Source: Tsukamurella sp. 1534 | Lineage (GTDB): Bacteria > Actinomycetota > Actinomycetes > Mycobacteriales > Mycobacteriaceae | Direction: 5' to 3' | DNA length: 64,000 nucleotides | Assembly (NCBI RefSeq): GCF_000312385.1 | Contig: NZ_HE997628.1 | Span: 640,843 to 704,842 of the forward strand | Shown: positions 62,341-64,000 of the stretch, one piece after another | Layout of the letters: each line of letters starts with the position of its first letter | How positions within the stretch are numbered: the first letter of the stretch is position 1 | The notes under the pieces: model-generated | The model's input: only the letters and a program-made list of their open reading frames with translations | What the model was told of the DNA's origin: nothing | The model's database searches: none | Made by a program: the position numbers and the translations under genes

Positions 62341-64000
<1,660 letters not shown>

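Overview
The window is a GC-rich actinobacterial chromosome segment. The gene order polA - rpsA - coaE - (DUF402) - uvrB - universal stress protein - MBL hydrolase - uvrA - infC - rpmI - rplT - tsnR-type methyltransferase - pheS matches the order known from Mycobacterium tuberculosis (Rv1629-Rv1649). Together with the secreted hemophore-like proteins this points to a mycolic-acid actinomycete; a Tsukamurella-like genus is my best guess, but it is an inference. Several genes look leaderless (a TAnnnT box 6-8 bases before the start codon), as is common in this group.

Layout. 1-6787: exported phospholipase C, a HEAT-repeat/MerR operon with a MerR-type promoter, a DUF1508 protein, and an SPFH / zinc-ribbon / membrane-protein operon. 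6823-16118: polA, a cysteine hydrolase divergent from a GlxA-type regulator, a HAD hydrolase, an XRE regulator, two secreted hemophore-like proteins, a methyltransferase and rpsA. 16130-39152: about 23 kb of carbohydrate genes lying between rpsA and coaE, which are adjacent in M. tuberculosis. The first half is a polyol system (SorC-type regulator, SmoEFGK-like ABC transporter, sorbitol-type dehydrogenase, mannitol 2-dehydrogenase, xylulokinase). The second half closely resembles the tetritol (D-threitol/erythritol) locus of M. smegmatis: DthD, SorC-type regulator, EltD, five ABC genes, DerK, DerI. A Zur-box-controlled zinc metallochaperone gene (aztD) and an FGGY kinase sit between the halves.

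39172-64000: coaE, a SWIM/SNF2 pair, a TetR regulator, a DUF402 protein, an RNA methyltransferase, uvrB, a stress protein, HelD/HelR-like helicase, DoxX, small membrane proteins, MBL hydrolase, uvrA, nrdH with paired NrdR boxes, a Trp-rich secreted protein, DUF1844, the infC-rpmI-rplT-tsnR group with an ATC-initiated infC and a leader terminator, an acyltransferase, MmcQ/YjbR, a DUF5360-like protein, an SMR pump with a divergent TetR gene, and the 5' part of pheS.

The strongest regulatory signals are three promoters of the RecA-independent DNA-damage type (TTGTCRGTG-N8-TAnnnT, PafBC-dependent in mycobacteria) in front of polA, uvrB and uvrA. With NrdR control of nrdH, the window carries a damage-repair set whose promoters can be read directly. 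I found no CRISPR array, insertion sequence, prophage, tRNA or rRNA. All statements about homologues come from family knowledge; no database search was run.
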